Source of the DNA: Piliocolobus tephrosceles
Lineage: Eukaryota > Chordata > Mammalia > Primates > Cercopithecidae
Direction of reading: 5' to 3'
Assembly: GCF_002776525.5 (NCBI RefSeq)
Contig: NC_045446.1
Span: 63,266,742-63,330,741, forward strand
Length of the DNA: 64,000 nt
Below are positions 43,552 through 54,790 of this stretch, in pieces. The notes beneath the pieces are model-generated. The model was not told where the DNA came from. It saw nothing but the letters and a program-made list of their open reading frames with translations, and made no database searches. A program made the translations under genes and the position numbers. Position 1 is the stretch's first letter. Every line of letters starts with the position of its first letter.

Positions 43552-43746
43552 CCTGGCGCATGCCCAGTTGGTCTGCACCTTCCCAGGTCGCTGGCTGCAC
43601 ATTCGGGCGCATGGGAAAAGTTGGGAGGGGGGATGAAGAACCCGGATGTGCACCATCTTGCCTCTGTTCCTCCAAACACACGTGTAGATGTGGGCCATTA
43701 TGTGGGGAACTTGCTTCAGGCAAGCACACTTTCTGTTCTTGTGAAA

Positions 43747-43753
43747 TGAGTCA
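43747..43753. promoter_or_regulatory. AP-1 consensus (TGAGTCA)
   Basis: TGAGTCA in the context AAATGAGTCAGAAG, at or just outside the LTR boundary. Confidence 0.5.
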
Positions 43754-43755
43754 GA

Positions 43756-44229
43756 AGGGGTCAAGGTGATTCCCTGTTGGAGGAAACCCCGGGATTTCAG
43801 AAAAGAAAGGCTTAAAGAGACTCAGAGGCATGTGGGACACTGAGAGCTGAGAGGGGAATGGAATCATGGTCTCGGATAAGATGTGGAAGGAAAGACCATG
43901 AGGTAGGAGACAGGGTGGATTCCACCCTGGAGAATGTAGAACCTGTGATTGTGCTGTAGGTGCATGGATGGATGGGGAGCCCAAAAACAGGGGCCTGACT
44001 AGGCCTACCTGACCCCATAAGAAGCACTGGATTCTGGATAAGCAGAATCAAAGGGGCTGCAGAGCCCACAGCATCCAATCCATTACACTGATGGGAAAAC
44101 CAAGGTCTAGAGGAGAAGGGGAGATGTTTTAGGTCACCCAGTGTGTCAGGGGCAGGGGTCCTGCCTTCCATGCCAAATCATTTACCAACCATGTTCAGGT
44201 AAGTAAAATCCAGCCAGACAGTACCCTAT
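43756..44229. other. Intergenic sequence with a weak MIR
   Basis: 44040-44160 resembles reverse MIR (CACTGATGGGAAAACCAAGG). Otherwise nothing. Confidence 0.45.
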
Positions 44230-44415
44230 GTAGGGCTTGTGAAAGGGAAGGGCACCTAGAGAGACTATCTGGTACCCCTGCCTTATTTCTTAGCTAATGA
44301 AATGAGCATCAGAGAGAGGCAGGAACTTGCCTTAGGTCACAAAACCAGGCAGCAAAATCTTCCCAGCAGCCCCAGGTGTCCTGACTCCCACCCAGTCCAG
44401 GACTTCTCACTGCAT
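44230..44415 (-). repeat. MIR SINE
   Basis: Reverse MIR: GAACTTGCCTTAGGTCAC, then CAGGTGTCCTGACTCCC. Confidence 0.6.
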
Positions 44416-44450
44416 CACTGTCTCCCGAAGAGAGGAAAGAGCAAGGAGAA

Positions 44451-45006
<556 letters not shown>

Positions 45007-45024
45007 GAAAGAGCAAGGAGAAAG

Positions 45025-45248
45025 GAGCTCACATTTACTGAGCACCTGTTATGCACCAGGGCCCTGATGTGACACACCTTCCTTCTAATCCCCACAACAG
45101 TCTTGGAGGCAGATGTTTTCGCTCACGTTTAGTAAATCAGAGAACAAAGGTTCAGAAGTGCGAAGCAGTTTGCTGAAGGCTGCACAGATGTTAGGTGACA
45201 ATGCAGGGACTCCAGCCCAGGTCTGCCCGCTTCTACAGTCTGCGCTGT
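45025..45248 (-). repeat. MIR SINE
   Basis: Reverse MIR: TTTACTGAGCACCTGTTATG, then GTGACAATGCAGGGACTCC. Confidence 0.75.
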
Positions 45249-46556
45249 TGCTGTTGTTCTTACTCAGGCTGGGTTGGGTTTAGGACCCAGGGCTGACAAT
45301 GCAAGGACGTGGTAGGGAGGAGGAAACCAGGAGTAAATTCCAGGCACTGCCCTGGCTCCCAATCGCCCAGTTGTCCCAGTGACAAAAATAAACAGAAGTG
45401 ACCTTGGACAGCAGAGCCCTGCCTCCCACTGAAAGGTTCTTTTTTTTTTCTTTCTTTCTTTCTTTTTTTTTTTTTTAAGTCTATTGATCCACACTCAGCA
45501 ATAAAGCCATACAAAATAAACAGCTGACAGACAAAAAGCATGGCTCCTGGCTTGCTGAGTTTCTCACTAAGTGGTTTCAGGCTTCAGAACGTCAGATTGT
45601 CAGATCAATTTAGAAATTTATAGACTCTCACAGCCCTAACGTGAGGTGCGTCCTAGGCTTCTGGTCCACCTCACCAGTGGAGGAATCCACGACTTCCCAA
45701 CTGGCTCTTCTTTGGACCTTTGTTCACATTTCTTAAGAATGGCTTCAGGGCTGTAGGCCCTGCCCAGGTGGTGCCAGACCCAGAGCACAGAAGACACAGA
45801 GCCACTGTCCTCCCAGCTTAATAGGGCAATCTCAAGACCATGGGGCAGCTCCCTTTGTGCCTCAAGGGAAACTATGTGGATGTCACGAGAGGCTGGTCTT
45901 AGCTCAGTGTGCAAAAGGCAGTCTCGGAGCTGAAGGGGCTGCTTCTAGAGACAGGCATGAGGGTGTGAAAGCAGGCTTGAATGAGTCCAGAGGCTTTCTG
46001 CCTCTGCTAATGCATCCAGGCATCAAATCTACCTTTGTGCTGGCCACATCCCACTGCATTCCTTTCATCTAAGACCTCAACCTTTTTTTTTTATTCCATC
46101 CAAGTACAAAGTCTTGCATTTCTCTTTTAAATTCCATCTTGTAAATATTAGCACTTCATCCTAGTACAGTGCTTTACATGGTGCAGTAGAGTTTACGTGC
46201 AGGCCCTTTATGTGCATCATCTCCTTCCACGCTCAGGACAGTTTGCTGGACCTCACAGAGGTGGCTGACATAGCATCCCCCGGGGAGCCTGGTGATATCA
46301 CGGACCCCAGCAGCAGCTTCTGAGATGACTGTGAGCATTAGGCCAGCAGGACCCCATTCCCTGAGGAGCGATGAATACAAGACCATGGAGCCAGAGAAGG
46401 GGAAACTGGTGCAGCCCACAGGGTGTCTGGAGTGGCTTCCCAAGGGCTGCTTTAGAGGTAGCACAGAGCCTCAGGCAGGACTCCAGGAGCAGCAGGAAGA
46501 GGGGAGGATGAGTCAGGTCTACCTGGATTGGTTTGGGTGGAATCCTTCCTGAGGCA

Positions 46557-46582
46557 GGGCGGGGGGGTGGGGGCGGGGTGGG
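46557..46582 (+). other. Five-run G-quadruplex motif
   Basis: G runs of 3, 7, 5, 4 and 3 bases are separated by single bases (C, T, C, T), the most stable class of quadruplex-forming sequence. Confidence 0.85.
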
Positions 46583-46746
46583 TTGTGTAGATGTTTTTGA
46601 AGCTCCCCCGCCCCAGTATCTGTGTCCCCTTAAACGAGTATTAAAATCTTCCTTCCCTCCCATGAGCACAAGAGGAAACTAAGGCTCTGCCAGGACTAGA
46701 GCCCAGGTGTCCCAGATGGACCACCTAGCCAAGGCTCTTCAGCAAA

Positions 46747-46790
46747 CCAGGCTGGTCCAACTGTCTGTCCAGGCTGGTCCAACTGTCCCT
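46747..46790. repeat. 22-base tandem duplication
   Basis: CCAGGCTGGTCCAACTGTC starts both units (46747-46768 and 46769-46790), which match at 20 of 22 positions. Confidence 0.85.
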
Positions 46791-47284
46791 GAGTTGGCTT
46801 GAGGAGAAGACTTGCTCCCTGCGGTCTTGGAGCTCCTTTCTGGTTGGAGAGATGGATGTTGAATTTTGTGTAAGGTTATTTAGGCAAGAGGATTCCAGAA
46901 AGGCTGATGCCGGAGATTCAGACACTGGCACCAAGCCTGTGAGCATCACTCTGGAGCTGGACCATGAGCCCATCTTATGCTCCCGTCTCTAGACCTAGGT
47001 TGGGTTGTTCAGGAGCTGAGTCTGGAAGCAGATCAGAAAGCAGTGTCCACCCCAGCCCAGGGGTTGGGCCTGTGGGTGCGTCCAAACTAAACCTCTACAC
47101 AAGGGTCCATTGTGGTTGCTCAGCCTGGCCCTTGGCTCTGTTAGCCCTTCCGGCTCCCGGAAAATGTTTTCCGTCTGGCAGCTCCCAGAGTAGCCTGTCC
47201 TTGGCCAAGATGCTGACTGGCCCCACACGCAGGCCTCTCCTACCCTGTGAAGATCCTGGAGTCCTGGCAGCTCGGAGCTCTTGG

Positions 47285-47415
47285 GTCCAGCCCCCATTTC
47301 ACAGTCAAGGTCCCTTAGGCTCAGGGGAGTAAGCACAGGCCACAGCAGCACACGAGAACCAGAATTAGGACCAGAACCCGGCACTCTGGCCACTTTCTCA
47401 GCTCTCACTACCAAC
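47285..47415 (-). repeat. MIR SINE
   Basis: Reverse MIR: CCCATTTCACAGTCAAGG, then ACCAGAACCCGGCACTCTG. Confidence 0.6.
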
Positions 47416-47864
47416 ATGAGGCAGAAGGATGCAGACTCAGAGAAGGGAAGGGGCTGTCCCATTACACAGTCCTTTGTGGCAGAGTCTGGAGGAAATGACT
47501 GGTGCTTAGCTGGCCACTTGCCCACCTAGACCCCTCTGATCTGAGTTCTCTTGATTCAGCTGTGTGGACTCGTGAAGGTCGCTATTCCTCTTTGCATCTG
47601 GGGACTGAAGGCTTCCTACTGTCAATCCAACCCTGACATCCTAAGCTTTAAAATCAGGCATGAGCGCACTGGATGGGGTGAGGAGAAGCAGCTGTGGAAT
47701 TTGGGGCTTTGACAACTCCGCCCCATCTCTGTGTGCCAGGCTGTACCAGAGCCAGAGGCTTAGGGCCTGGGGCTTCCCAACCCTTACTTGGGCTGACATC
47801 GCCACCTGGTGTCCAGTCGGTGTGACATGAGTCCCTCTAGTGATGCAACCACAAACCTTCACTC
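47416..47864. other. Intergenic sequence without a recognised feature
   Basis: Single-copy DNA; nothing supportable. Confidence 0.45.
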
Positions 47865-48290
47865 GCTGTGGGACCTCTGAGCCGCCCCATGGTGGGCACT
47901 GGGGATATAGAAGAAATTGTGACCCCAGATGTGAAGGGAGAAGACTCACAGAGAGTGACCACTCAGGATGTGGAGGTTGTGACAGCAGAAAGTCCAGGGC
48001 CGAGGGGGGTCCCTGAGTACCGCTGGGCCAAGAAAGACAGGCATTGCCATCAATATAACTCTCATTGTCTCCTAGGCCGGGTCCTGTGCAGGCCTGGGGA
48101 CCCTCAAGGAATCAATTATAATCTAATAGAAAAACGTAGGGTTGGGGAGGGAGCTCAGAGCCAGGGACTTGGAGCTGGGTCTTGAAGAATGATAGTAATT
48201 CATCTTGTGAGCCATGGGTATTCCAGGCTCAGGGAACAGCCTATGCGAAGGCATGAAAGAGTGAGCTTGTGTGTATAAAGCTTGAGGGTG
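47865..48290 (-). repeat. L2-like element, long
   Basis: Reverse L2 wording: GGGCACTGGGGATATAGAAG, CTGGGTCTTGAAGAATG, TATTCCAGGCTCAGGGAACAG, GCGAAGGCATGAAAGAG. Confidence 0.62.
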
Positions 48291-48639
48291 ACAGGTGTGA
48301 AGAGGAGGGGGATAGCAGAGGAAGTGCCAGAATACGAGGTCTGAAAGATCACAACCCTGGGTACCTGTGGCCAACACAGCTTGTGTGAATTTCCCTGCCA
48401 CGCATCTACTTTCTTTCTTGACCTTCAATGTCTGGGCAGGTACAGAGCCCCTGCCTCAAACTCCAACCCCATTCCCTCTGGGTCTGGTTACCTAGTGGAG
48501 GTCCTGGTTCCTGAAAGTCTCCCCACTTCCCCCAGGGCAGGAGCTAGGTCAGGTTGTCCACAGGCTGATCTGAGGGTACACAAACCTATGACTTCCCTGG
48601 CCTCCAAGAAGCCCAGGCCCAGCCCTTAGATTGGAGAAG

Positions 48640-48770
48640 TATCTTTAAGTAGATATTTAACTCTAGACTCAGGTTCCTCCGCTGATGGGGATAATAATGG
48701 TACCTGACTCACGGGATGTGGTGAGGATTAAATGAGAAAATGCATAGAAAGCCACTTATTTGCACCTTGC
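48640..48770 (+). repeat. MIR SINE
   Basis: Sense MIR: GGGGATAATAATGGTACC, then GTGAGGATTAAATGAGAAAATG. Confidence 0.75.
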
Positions 48771-48976
48771 TGGCATGGGTTGATGCCAGGTAAAGGGGCT
48801 CCTCCCCATTGCCTATCACCCTGGGCATATTCCTTCTAGGGGGAAGCTCAAGGGCTCCAGATTTTGGCCCCACCTGGGCTGCCCACCCCCCAACGTGAGG
48901 CTTCTTAATACATTTCCTGAACCCAGAGAAGCCCTGTTGTGTACCCAGCAGGTGATTGTTTTTTCATGTTTCCCTC

Positions 48977-48980
<4 letters not shown>

Positions 48981-49010
<30 letters not shown>

Positions 49011-49290
49011 AGACAGGGCCTCACTCAGTCACCCAGACTGAAGTGCAGTGGTGTGATCTTGGCTCACAGCAACCTCCACCTCCAGGCTCAAGCGATTCTC
49101 CTGCCTCAGCCTCCCGTGTAGCTGGGATTACAAGCACGCACCATCATGCCCAGCTAATTTTTGTATTTTTAGTAGAGACGGTGTTTCACCATGTTGGCCA
49201 GGCTGGTCTCAAACTCCTGACCTCAAATGATCCACCCACCTCAGCCTCTCGAAGTGCTGGGATTACAGGCGTGAGCCACTATGCCCAGCC
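48981..49290 (-). repeat. AluS-type element
   Basis: Reverse Alu with about 29 T residues. TCCCTCTGAT (48971) and TCCCTTTGAT (49291) mark the target duplication. Confidence 0.93.
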
Positions 49291-49442
49291 TCCCTTTGAT
49301 TTTTTAAAAAATAAAATGTTCAAATACAAAGGAAAAAAGTATACAATAAGCAAGTTAGCACCCATATGTTCTTCTAGACTCAACAATTAATGTTTTGTCT
49401 TATTTGCTCCATTGTTTTGTCATTTTTAAAAATTTGAACTAG
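49291..49442. repeat. Old LINE-like fragment, first part
   Basis: AGTATACAATAAGCAAGTTAG and GACTCAACAATTAATG belong to a common old repeat of L1M type. Related pieces occur at 52080-52260 and 54600-54790. Confidence 0.5.
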
Positions 49443-49721
49443 GGCCAGGTGTGGTGGCTCATCCTTGTAATCCCAGCGCTTTGGGAGGCTGAGATAGGCA
49501 GATTGCTTGAGCCCAGGTGTTCAAGACCAGCCTGGGCAACATGGCAAAACTCTGTCTCTGCTAAAAATACAAAAATTAGCTGGGCATGGTGGTCCCAGCT
49601 GCTCAGGAGGCTGAGGCAGGAGGATCACCTGAGCCTGGGAGGTCAAGGCTGCAGTGAGCCAAGATCACGTCACTGCACTACAGCTGGGGCAACAGAGTGA
49701 GACCCTGTCTCAAAAAAAAAA
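49443..49721 (+). repeat. Alu with a deletion in the right arm
   Basis: After GGGCATGGTGG the usual block is lost and GTCCCAGCTGCTC follows at once. AATTTGAAC and AAATTGAAC copies flank the element. Confidence 0.9.
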
Positions 49722-49995
49722 AATTGAACCCATTTGAAAGCAGTCACAGATGCCATGACACTGGATGACCCCCAACACCTGGGTGTGCAACTCCAAAGAT
49801 TTGTCATACATAACCACGATCATAATAGTAAGAAAAGCAATAATTCCATACTATCATCTGATATCCAGCCCATATTCCTATTTCTCCCAACTTTCCCAAA
49901 ATGGATTTTACAGCTATTTTGGGGAGTTTTGGGGAGTATAGAGGAGGAATTCAAGATCCAGTCAATGTGCATTCATTGCATTTGGTTCTTGGTAT
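49722..49995. repeat. Old LINE-like fragment, second part
   Basis: GATGCCATGACACTGGATG, CATCTGATATCCAGCCCATA and CATTCATTGCATTTGGTTC continue the element begun at 49291. Confidence 0.5.
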
Positions 49996-50009
49996 CTTTG
50001 TTCTTTTTA

Positions 50010-50015
50010 TTCTAT

Positions 50016-50050
<35 letters not shown>
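50010..50050. repeat. (TTTA)n microsatellite
   Basis: About ten TTTA units that form the tail of a reversed Alu fragment. Confidence 0.93.
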
Positions 50051-50194
50051 GAGACAGGGTTCTGCTCTATCAGGCCGGAGTGCAGTGGCATGGTCATCAC
50101 TCACTGCAGCCTTGACCTCCTGGGCTCAATTGATCTATCTGCCTCGACCTCCCAAAGTGCTGGGATTACAGTTGTGAGCCACAGCCCCCAGCCT
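50051..50194 (-). repeat. Alu with a large internal deletion
   Basis: Reverse Alu: after TGACCTCCTGGGCTCAATTG it passes directly to ATCTATCTGCCTCGACC, removing the middle of the element. Confidence 0.87.
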
Positions 50195-50196
50195 AT

Positions 50197-50298
50197 AACC
50201 ATGCTTTATATATTTTAGATACAAATTCCTTATCCAATATATAATTGGCAAATATTTCCCCACATTCTTGTTGTTGATTGTGCTTTTGGTGTTCTAAG
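50197..50298 (-). repeat. L1 fragment (antisense), first part
   Basis: GATACAAATTCCTTATCC and TTGGCAAATATTTCCCCAC are antisense L1 ORF2 3' sequence; continues at 50632. Confidence 0.75.
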
Positions 50299-50309
50299 AA
50301 TACATTGCC

Positions 50310-50620
50310 AGGCCAGGTGTGGGAGCTCATGCCTATAATCCCAGCACTTTGGGAGACCAAGGTGGGTGGATAACTTGAGGTCGGGAGTTCAAGACCAGCC
50401 TGGTCAACATGGTGAAACCCCCGTCTCTGCTAAAAATACAAAAATTAGCTGGGTGTGGTGGCACATGCCTGTAGTCCCAGCTACTTGGGAGGCTGAGACA
50501 TGAGAATCGCTTGAACCTGGGAGGCGGAGGTTGTAGTGAACTGAGATTGTACCACTGCACTCCAACCTGGGCAACAGAGCAAGACTCTGTCTCAAAGAAA
50601 ATAATAATAATAATAATAAT
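50310..50620 (+). repeat. AluSx-type element inserted in L1
   Basis: Full dimer with an (AAT)n tail. The target duplication AATACATTGCC is perfect (50299-50309 and 50621-50631). Confidence 0.95.
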
Positions 50621-50631
50621 AATACATTGCC

Positions 50632-50805
50632 AAATCCAAGGTCATGAAGACTTACCCCTATGTTTTCTTCTGAGAGTTTTATAGTTTTATCTTTTACATT
50701 TAGGTCTTTGATCCATTTTGAGTTAATTTTTACATATGGAATAAAGTAAGATTTCAACTTTGTTCTTTTGCCGGTGGCTAACAAATTTTTCCAGCAACAC
50801 AGAGC
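50632..50805 (-). repeat. L1 fragment (antisense), second part
   Basis: AGAGTTTTATAGTTTTATC, TTTAGGTCTTTGATCC and TTTTGAGTTAATTTTTAC are antisense L1 ORF2. Confidence 0.83.
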
Positions 50806-51032
50806 TGAGAAGATTGGGATCTCAGAGAAGAAGGAGCCCTGCATTCTTGGCTTCATCTGCCTGAAGTGGAGTTTCCATCATGCTGAGCTGGAGGTGCACG
50901 GGGTCAGGAAAGGAGAGAGTTGTAGCTCAAATGTCCCAGAGTCTTACTGTTCTTACTGAAATTTAGTAGGTTTTCTTGAATAAATGTTTCTTCATCTGCT
51001 GTATGCCCTTACGACAATTCCCAGGAACATAC

Positions 51033-51085
51033 ATCTATATTGATATCAATATAGATATAAATAGATATCAATATAGATATAAATA
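51033..51085. repeat. AT-rich palindrome and 22-base tandem
   Basis: 51033-51056 is a perfect 24-base palindrome centred on GATATC. GATATCAATATAGATATAAA recurs at 51042 and 51064 with a 22-base period. Confidence 0.9.
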
Positions 51086-51179
51086 GATAATTATGTATGT
51101 ATAACTTTTAGCAGTTTTACTTCTTCTGCTGGAGAGAAGGTCTGGAAGGTTTGCAGAGCTGCTCATGCCACCATGCCAG

Positions 51180-52050
51180 AAGTTATCCACCAGTTCATTG
51201 CTTTTTGCTCAGTAGTATTCCATTGCATGTCTATGCCACAATTTGTTTATCGATTCACCTGTTGATGGACATTTGGGTTGTTTCCTGTTTGAGGCTATTA
51301 CAAATAAAGCTGCTTTACAAATAAAGCTGCTTTGAACATTTGTGTATAAGTCTTTAGATATATGATTTTATTTATCTTGAGTAAATATCTAGAAGTGGAG
51401 TGGCTGGGTTATATGGCAGGTTTGTGTTTTAATTTTTAAGAAGTTGCTAAACTGTTTTCCAAAGTGATTCCCCCATTATGCATTCCCACCAGCAGTATGT
51501 GAGAGTTCCAGTTGCTCCAGATTGTCACCAGCACCTGGTATGGTCAGTCTTTTTAATGTTAGCCATTCTAATAGATGTGTAGTGGTATCTCGTTGTGGTT
51601 TTAACTTTCATTTTCCTAGTAGGTAATGATGTGTTTGAATATTTTTTCATGTGCCTATTTACTATCCATACACCTTCTTGGTGAAGTATCTGTTCAAATA
51701 TTTTGCCTCCTTTCTTTTTTTATAATTAGGTGGTTTGTTTTCTTATTATTGGGTTTTGAGAGTTCTTTCTATATTGTAGATACAAATCTTTCTTGGATAT
51801 GTGTACTGCAATAGTTTCTCCCAGTTAGTAGCAGGTCTTTTCATTCACCTAATAGTTTCTTTCAAAAGGCAAATGTTCTTAATTTTGATGAAGTCCAATT
51901 TACAAATATTTTTCCTTTATAGATCATGTTTCTGATACTGTATTTATAAAATCTTTGCCTAACTCAAGGTCACAAAGATTTTGTTTTATTGTTTGGTGTT
52001 CTCTCCTTCCAATTTTTGGTTCCCATTTTGTGTATGGTTTTATATGTTGC
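51180..52050 (-). repeat. L1 fragment (antisense), 3' region
   Basis: Long antisense L1: GTAGTATTCCATTGCATG, GATGGACATTTGGGTTG, CCCACCAGCAGTATGTGAG, GATGAAGTCCAATTTAC. A 17-base tandem (ACAAATAAAGCTGCTTT twice) lies at 51300-51333. Frames are decayed. Confidence 0.87.
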
Positions 52051-52079
52051 TTTTTTCCCAAAAAAAACTTTAAAAACTT

Positions 52080-52260
52080 TAAATCTATGGAAAAATTGAA
52101 AGAGTAGTATCATGAGCAATGGCATACTTTTTGCCTACAAGCATCAATTGTTAATACCTTGCTATATTTGCTATATCTCTCCAGATACCTTTATCCAGAA
52201 ATGTCTGACAATAAATTGCAGGACTTTGTAACACTGACATTTTGCAAGGTCTAGGAAACT
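52080..52260. repeat. Old LINE-like fragment
   Basis: GGAAAAATTGAAAGAGTAG and ACCTTGCTATATTTGCTATA match the old repeat seen at 49291 and 54600. Confidence 0.45.
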
Positions 52261-52899
52261 CATTCTGAAAATGTTCTTTAAAAAACAGCAACAGCAGCCT
52301 GTGCCATTTTCTGCAGTAACAAAGGTTGTACTTGCCCAGTGTAGAGGACTGGGAAAAAACAGAGCAGCAAAAGAAGAAAATAAAACTATTCCCTTCCCCT
52401 ATTCCAACCCCATGATACCAGGAAAGCCACTTCCCTGAGAGGTGGGTAGGAAGGACACACAGAGCTCAGATACCACCTGAAATTTGGGGTGCAAATCACT
52501 GACTCCTATGGCAGCCTCCTATCCTGGGGTCACTTTCTGCAGAAGAGCCCTCTGCTGGGAAGCTGAGGCCAGGATCTCCCCAGCCGACCTTGGGCCTGCT
52601 ACACCCTCTCTGGGCTTAGCTGGTAAAGTAGATAACGAGGTGGCTTGGCCTCTCTCCCAGGAGACTATTTGTATCTTTACCGTGGTTACTCCTTGTTGTG
52701 AACAGGCTGGGCACCCCTGTCTTCAGCACCCCACCTCCAAGCAGGCCTATCCCAGATGCTTTTGCCTGGAATAGCTCCTCCTTTACCAGCCTCCATCCTT
52801 CAAAGCCCAGCTCAGGGTTGCTCCCCGCCAAACTTCCCTTGACATCACCCCAGCATTAGAGTTAGCTTGTCTCTCCCTGTATCCTTGCAGCAAATCACT
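52261..52899. other. Intergenic sequence with an L2 remnant
   Basis: 52775-52890 resembles sense L2 (CAAAGCCCAGCTCAGGGTTG). The 96-codon frame at 52484-52774 is unsupported. Confidence 0.45.
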
Positions 52900-53085
52900 C
52901 ACCTGTTGTGGGAGAGGCCTGTGCTGGAACTCCTGCACAGTCCTATATCACTCAAGCCTCACAACAACCCTGAAGAGAAGTTATCAGGGCCATTTTGAAG
53001 GTAAGGAGACTCATCCTCAATGCATAGGGCTAGGTCAGTCACCTCAAGTTAGGACAGAGCCAGGTTCACTCAGTCCCCCGTCTCT
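52900..53085 (-). repeat. MIR SINE
   Basis: Reverse MIR: AAGCCTCACAACAACCCTG, then GGTAAGGAGACTCATCC. Confidence 0.65.
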
Positions 53086-53739
53086 GCCTTTAGAGATATT
53101 GATGCCCTTGCTGCAACCCCAGTGGCTTGTGTGCACAGAGATCAGGGCTGCATCTGGTATATCCGGACTCGGGATGCCCCCGGCTCCTGCCCATCTCTCC
53201 TCTTGTTTCAGATGCAGCCAGCTGTAGAGTTGCCTCTTCCAATGAAGCCTTCCCTCACTCCCAGTGAGAGTGACTCTTCCTTTTCTGCAGACCCTCATGC
53301 CCCAGAATCAATGGCCTGACTCTTCTGCTTCTCCAACCATACTCAGACATCCTCCTCCAAGTGCCCAGGCCGTGGTCCTGCACACGGATCCTTAATCAGC
53401 TTCATTTAATATATTTTCATGTTTATCTTAATTTACTTGCATTATCTTTCTTTCTATTAATATTTATCATTTTTCTTTACCTTCTTTTATAATATTGGTT
53501 TTCTATCCCATCGATACATGTCCAAATTGTAAAAAATTTAGGAAAGAATAAAAATCACCCCAAATTGTCACAGATAATCATATTAACATTTTGGTAGATT
53601 TTTTTTGAGTCTGGTTTCTGTAGACATATGCATTTTACAGAGTTGAGATTACATTGTATGAATAGTTCTAAAGACTGCTTTTAAAAATCTAACATTTTAT
53701 ACCGTGGATATTTTCCCCATTTCATTAAAAATTACATGT
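53086..53739. other. Intergenic sequence with old repeat pieces
   Basis: 53220-53300 has L2-like wording. 53400-53700 (ATTAACATTTTGGTAGATT, GTAGACATATGCATTTTAC) is an old interspersed repeat I cannot name. Confidence 0.45.
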
Positions 53740-54510
53740 GCCACACCCACTGGGAAGGCTAGGATGAAGAAGACAGATAATAACAAAATGTGGCGAATCG
53801 GAACCTTCATACAATGCTGGTGGGAATGTAAAATGGTGCAGCCCCTTTGGAAAACAGTTTGGAAGTTCCTCAAATGGGTAAGCATAGGGTTACCATAAGA
53901 CCCAGAGATTTCACTGCTAGCTATATATTCAAGAGAAATAAAAACATGCGTCCACACACAAAACTTGTACATGAATGTTCACAGCAGCTATTATTTATAT
54001 TATTTATAATTATTATATATTATATTATTTATAATAGCTTAAAAATTGAAACAACCTAAATGTCCACCAATGAATGAATGGATCAATAAAATGTGATATA
54101 TCCATACAATGGAATATGATTCAGTCACAAAAAGGAATGAAGTACTGATACATGCTGCAACATAGATGGACCTTAAAAACATTATGCTAAATCAAAGAAG
54201 CCAGATGCAGAAGATCACATATTGTGTAACTCCACTCATATAAAATATCCAGAATAGACAAATCTATAGAGACAGAAAGTAAATGTATAGGTTGGGGGCT
54301 GTGGGGAGGTCTGGGGAGAAATGAAGAGTTGTCAGCTAATGGGCGTGGAGTTTTGTTAGGGGGAGATGAAAATGCTATAAAATTGACTGTCCTGGTTCAA
54401 AACTTTGTGTATTTACTAAAAGCCACTGAATTGTATACTTTAAATGGTGAATTGTATAGTATATAAATTACATATCGATAAAGCTGTCATAAATAATTAA
54501 AAATAAAAAA
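53740..54510 (+). repeat. L1M fragment (ORF2 end and 3' UTR)
   Basis: GGTGGGAATGTAAAATGGTGC, GTACATGAATGTTCACAGCAG and GTATACTTTAAATGGTGAATTG match the same 3' region as 2040-3306. An AT-rich insertion (TTATTTATATTATTTATAATT) lies at 53992-54040. Confidence 0.87.
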
Positions 54511-54599
54511 AGCAGCATTTTTAATGTCTGTAGACATTATTCCTTTGCACAGCTGCATCACAACTTATTTAGATTTCTATTGCTGGACCTTTATGTTTT

Positions 54600-54790
54600 C
54601 TATTAATTCTTTCATTTCAAAATATTTCAAACACACACAAAAATGAATTGAACGGTGTAATGAACCCCTGTGCCCCCATCACCCACTTCAACAATTACCA
54701 ACACAGTTTCTGCTTTTACACACGTTGATTCGATGAACATTTTGTTTGTCTTTGTCCACATTCCACACTGTTTCCTTTCATTTATACTGA
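54600..54790. repeat. Old LINE-like fragment
   Basis: CAAAATATTTCAAACACACAC and CACCCACTTCAACAATTACC match the old repeat at 49291 and 52080. Confidence 0.5.

Larger units (their letters stand above)
43205..43755 (-). mobile_element. Solitary endogenous-retrovirus LTR-like block
   Basis: The block is richer in CpG than its flanks. On the minus strand it has a TATA-like CTAGAAAAGCC (about 43450-43460), an AATAAA polyadenylation signal (43310-43305) about 150 bases downstream, and U5-like TTGCAGTTTTGCTCCTG. Upstream of these lies a perfect CRE (43544-43551). No viral coding sequence adjoins it. I cannot name the family; an ERV1-type LTR is most likely. Ends are approximate and no clean 4-6 base target duplication was found. 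Confidence 0.55.
45249..47284. other. Intergenic sequence with simple repeats, no gene
   Basis: A T/CTTT tract lies at 45438-45477, a five-run G tract at 46557-46582 and a 22-base tandem duplication at 46747-46790. The remainder is single-copy. Confidence 0.5.
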
